NCBI GenBank assembly: GCA_020632975.1
Contig: JACKEL010000020.1
Location: 1-54,388, forward strand
Direction of reading: 5' to 3'
Length of the DNA stretch: 54,388 nt
From: Myxococcales bacterium
GTDB lineage: Bacteria > Myxococcota_C > UBA6777
Below are positions 52,683 through 54,388 of the stretch, in pieces. Position numbers and translations under genes: made by a program. Under the pieces are notes generated by a model. It searched no databases and was not told the DNA's origin. It worked only from the letters and a program-made list of their open reading frames with translations. Positions within the stretch are counted from its first letter, which is position 1, and every line of letters begins with the position of its first letter.

Positions 52683-54388
52683 TTAGTCGACTTGGATCAC
52701 ACCAACGCTCGACTGTCCAAGTTGCTCTACCATAGAAGCATCCAACTTGCCACGAAGAGCGTTCACGGAAGCACGAGACCCCGAGTAATAGTGCTCATCT
52801 GCCTCGATGGTGGGCTTCACAGTGGAAAGAGAGATGTTGGGCAGATTGTAGGCTTTCAAAAACTCGCCCCAGACAGCGCTATCGCGATAACCGCTGTCTG
52901 TATTCAGCGACTGTGCAGCAAACACAAGCGCGTGGAGCTTGTCGTCTGCGCCTTTCAAGGGCCAAGAAGTGTCCGACTGTCCTTTGTAAAGCGCATACTC
53001 GTAAGCAGAGGCCATACGCAACGCTTCTTCCGACATGTGCGCAAAACGCGAATCCATCGACATCTCGACAGTGCCTTCTGCCGCATTCTTGGTGAAGCGG
53101 AACATCCCCGTCTCTCCGGGCTCTGCATCGTGATAGCCCGCAGGGACGACCTCGGCCGTACCATTGCGATGCTCCAAAAGCTCGTTGTAGATGCTGATAC
53201 GGTTGGTGCTCATCGCAGCAAAATGGATCTTGGTTCCCACCAATTCATCGGATGAACGGGAAGGTTGGATCGCTTGGAACTCGCGTGCAGTGTCTGTCTT
53301 CACATCAAAGGTGTTGAAGTTCACCATACGGTCGAACACATCGGCTTGTCCGTCATGATCGAGATCGAGGTGTTGACGACGCACTTTCAAGTCTGTGGGG
53401 AAGATGAAATTGTTGTCGATGCCTTCTTCGCGGCGGTGCGATGAACTCCAAGGGTTCGCTGTACGAACATCCTCTGCGATTCCTTCGTAACCACGGCGCT
53501 CTGCGATCCCCTCGAACAACTCTTTCATCGCAAAGTGCGACTCAGCGGTCCCACCTTGCTGGAAATACTCTGAGTTGTAGGTGGTGATCACTTGGGCGTC
53601 AGGGAACTTGTCTTTCATCTGTTGGAGTTCACCCTTGCCAACGCAAAGGTTGGTCATGATCAACTGCCCTTCTCCTGAAGCTTTGGGGGCTCCTTGGAGC
53701 GAGTCGCGGACATTGCGTCCCCATCCTGAGTGACCTGAGTAGATCACGATATGCGTGTCTTCTTGGCCCACTTCTTTGAACATATCATTGCGATTGGTGC
53801 GGAAGTTCATGCGGAAGTTGGTTTCCACACCGTTCTTTTCGTAAGTCTTTTCCAAGATGGGTGCGCTGTCTGTTCCGCCCACACGCTTGAACCCGATGCT
53901 CTCGAAGTACTTCACGTTGTCTTCGAGGAAGCCTTCGCCTGCACCGTTGGACATGTCGATGTTGACGGTATTGTTGCCGTTCGCAAACCACTTGTCATAG
54001 GGGGGTTTGGTGACGTTGGATGCTTCCACAAGACCCTCTGCACGGTCACGAAGCGCGGAAGGCAAGCTGCCTTTCAATCGATCGAGGTTCATCACCATCG
54101 AATCTTTCAACAGTGGGTTTGTCTCGTTCGATAGGGCTTTTTCGTACACATCAAACGCACGGCTTTTCAGATCATTTGAGATGTTGTGCTTGCTTGTCAT
54201 CAACTCCAACAACGTCGTCGCTGAAGAAGACCGCAGTTGCAGCGTTTGGGTCTGATCCAAACCATCCACGCTTTTTCCTGGCGCCGCTGCACTCAGCGTT
54301 TCGCTCAGATTCCCCAACATCTTTTCTTTCAAAGTGCCCGATGCTTGGATCTCATCGAAGAGATTGCCCTTCACATCGTCGATCAAGC
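52683..54388 (-). CDS. Partial protein with caspase-like His/Cys motifs and a calcium-binding loop
   Basis: The frame runs off the right edge, so the 5' end is missing (568 codons visible). Numbering here counts from the TTG at 54386. It has a helical N-part, then a likely alpha/beta core: HIVIYSGHSGWGRNV with His219 and IMTNLCVGKGEL with Cys248. These are placed like the His and Cys of caspase/clostripain-fold (clan CD) cysteine proteases, though the spacing of 29 residues is short. A canonical EF-hand/dockerin-type loop DLDHDGQAD (341-349) follows. The C-terminal third is helical (LRMASAYEYALYKGQSD) and ends GVIQVD. No family name is certain. If proteolytic, calcium might stabilise it. Confidence 0.55.
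   Translation of the reverse strand, partial: LIDDVKGNLFDEIQASGTLKEKMLGNLSETLSAAAPGKSVDGLDQTQTLQLRSSSATTLLELMTSKHNISNDLKSRAFDVYEKALSNETNPLLKDSMVMNLDRLKGSLPSALRDRAEGLVEASNVTKPPYDKWFANGNNTVNIDMSNGAGEGFLEDNVKYFESIGFKRVGGTDSAPILEKTYEKNGVETNFRMNFRTNRNDMFKEVGQEDTHIVIYSGHSGWGRNVRDSLQGAPKASGEGQLIMTNLCVGKGELQQMKDKFPDAQVITTYNSEYFQQGGTAESHFAMKELFEGIAERRGYEGIAEDVRTANPWSSSHRREEGIDNNFIFPTDLKVRRQHLDLDHDGQADVFDRMVNFNTFDVKTDTAREFQAIQPSRSSDELVGTKIHFAAMSTNRISIYNELLEHRNGTAEVVPAGYHDAEPGETGMFRFTKNAAEGTVEMSMDSRFAHMSEEALRMASAYEYALYKGQSDTSWPLKGADDKLHALVFAAQSLNTDSGYRDSAVWGEFLKAYNLPNISLSTVKPTIEADEHYYSGSRASVNALRGKLDASMVEQLGQSSVGVIQVD

Overview
The window is 54 kb of bacterial chromosome with dense coding, mixed strands and no rRNA, tRNA, CRISPR array, transposase or phage gene that I can see. 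The gene content points to a Gram-negative, predatory or myxobacteria-like lineage (Myxococcota / former Deltaproteobacteria). The evidence is many lipoproteins with cysteine-rich CxxDxDC modules, a transmembrane Ser/Thr kinase, a caspase-like protease under an ECF sigma factor, an OmpH/Skp chaperone, paired Get3/ArsA-like ATPases and multi-domain hybrid histidine kinases. Several genes appear to use TTG or GTG starts. Taxonomy is an inference from protein families only.

Layout. 1-5.6 kb: partial subtilase coupled to a TrmN6-type tRNA methyltransferase (both minus), two small envelope or unknown genes, a J-domain-like membrane protein, then a minus-strand pair of cysteine-rich lipoprotein and LplA-type ligase. 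5.9-10.3 kb: a large transporter-HEAT-cyclic-nucleotide-binding fusion and an Asn-tract lipoprotein. 10.4-16.5 kb: an operon of ECF sigma factor, membrane-spanning anti-sigma-like protein and caspase-like protease, followed by a Ser/Thr kinase with repeated DQTSL and RTNPN motifs. 16.6-20.3 kb (minus): two overlapping ArsA/Get3-like ATPases and a TPR lipoprotein. 20.5-27.2 kb: translation genes (fmt, rsmB on plus; ompH-like, pheT and pheS on minus). The PheRS pair is of the archaeal/eukaryotic type.

27.4-42 kb: a membrane protein, a large GH63-like glycosidase, a lipoprotein with two fibrinogen-like domains, a GbsR/MarR regulator, a polyprenyl synthase, then a plus-strand envelope operon (BNR propeller protein, its paralogous partner, a lamin-tail lipoprotein, a GT-C glycosyltransferase). 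42-52 kb: two hybrid histidine kinases flank a divergent AraC/NmrA pair and a cluster of DUF1795-like, heme-thiolate-peroxidase-like and DUF1993 genes. 52-54.4 kb: a small lipoprotein and a partial gene with a caspase-like His/Cys pair and a calcium-binding loop.

The most interesting items are the sigma/anti-sigma/caspase operon next to a kinase, the DUF1795-like plus chloroperoxidase-like pair, the asymmetric ArsA pair, the archaeal-type PheRS and the bacterial fibrinogen-domain lipoprotein. All family calls come from reading motifs by eye. No database search was run.
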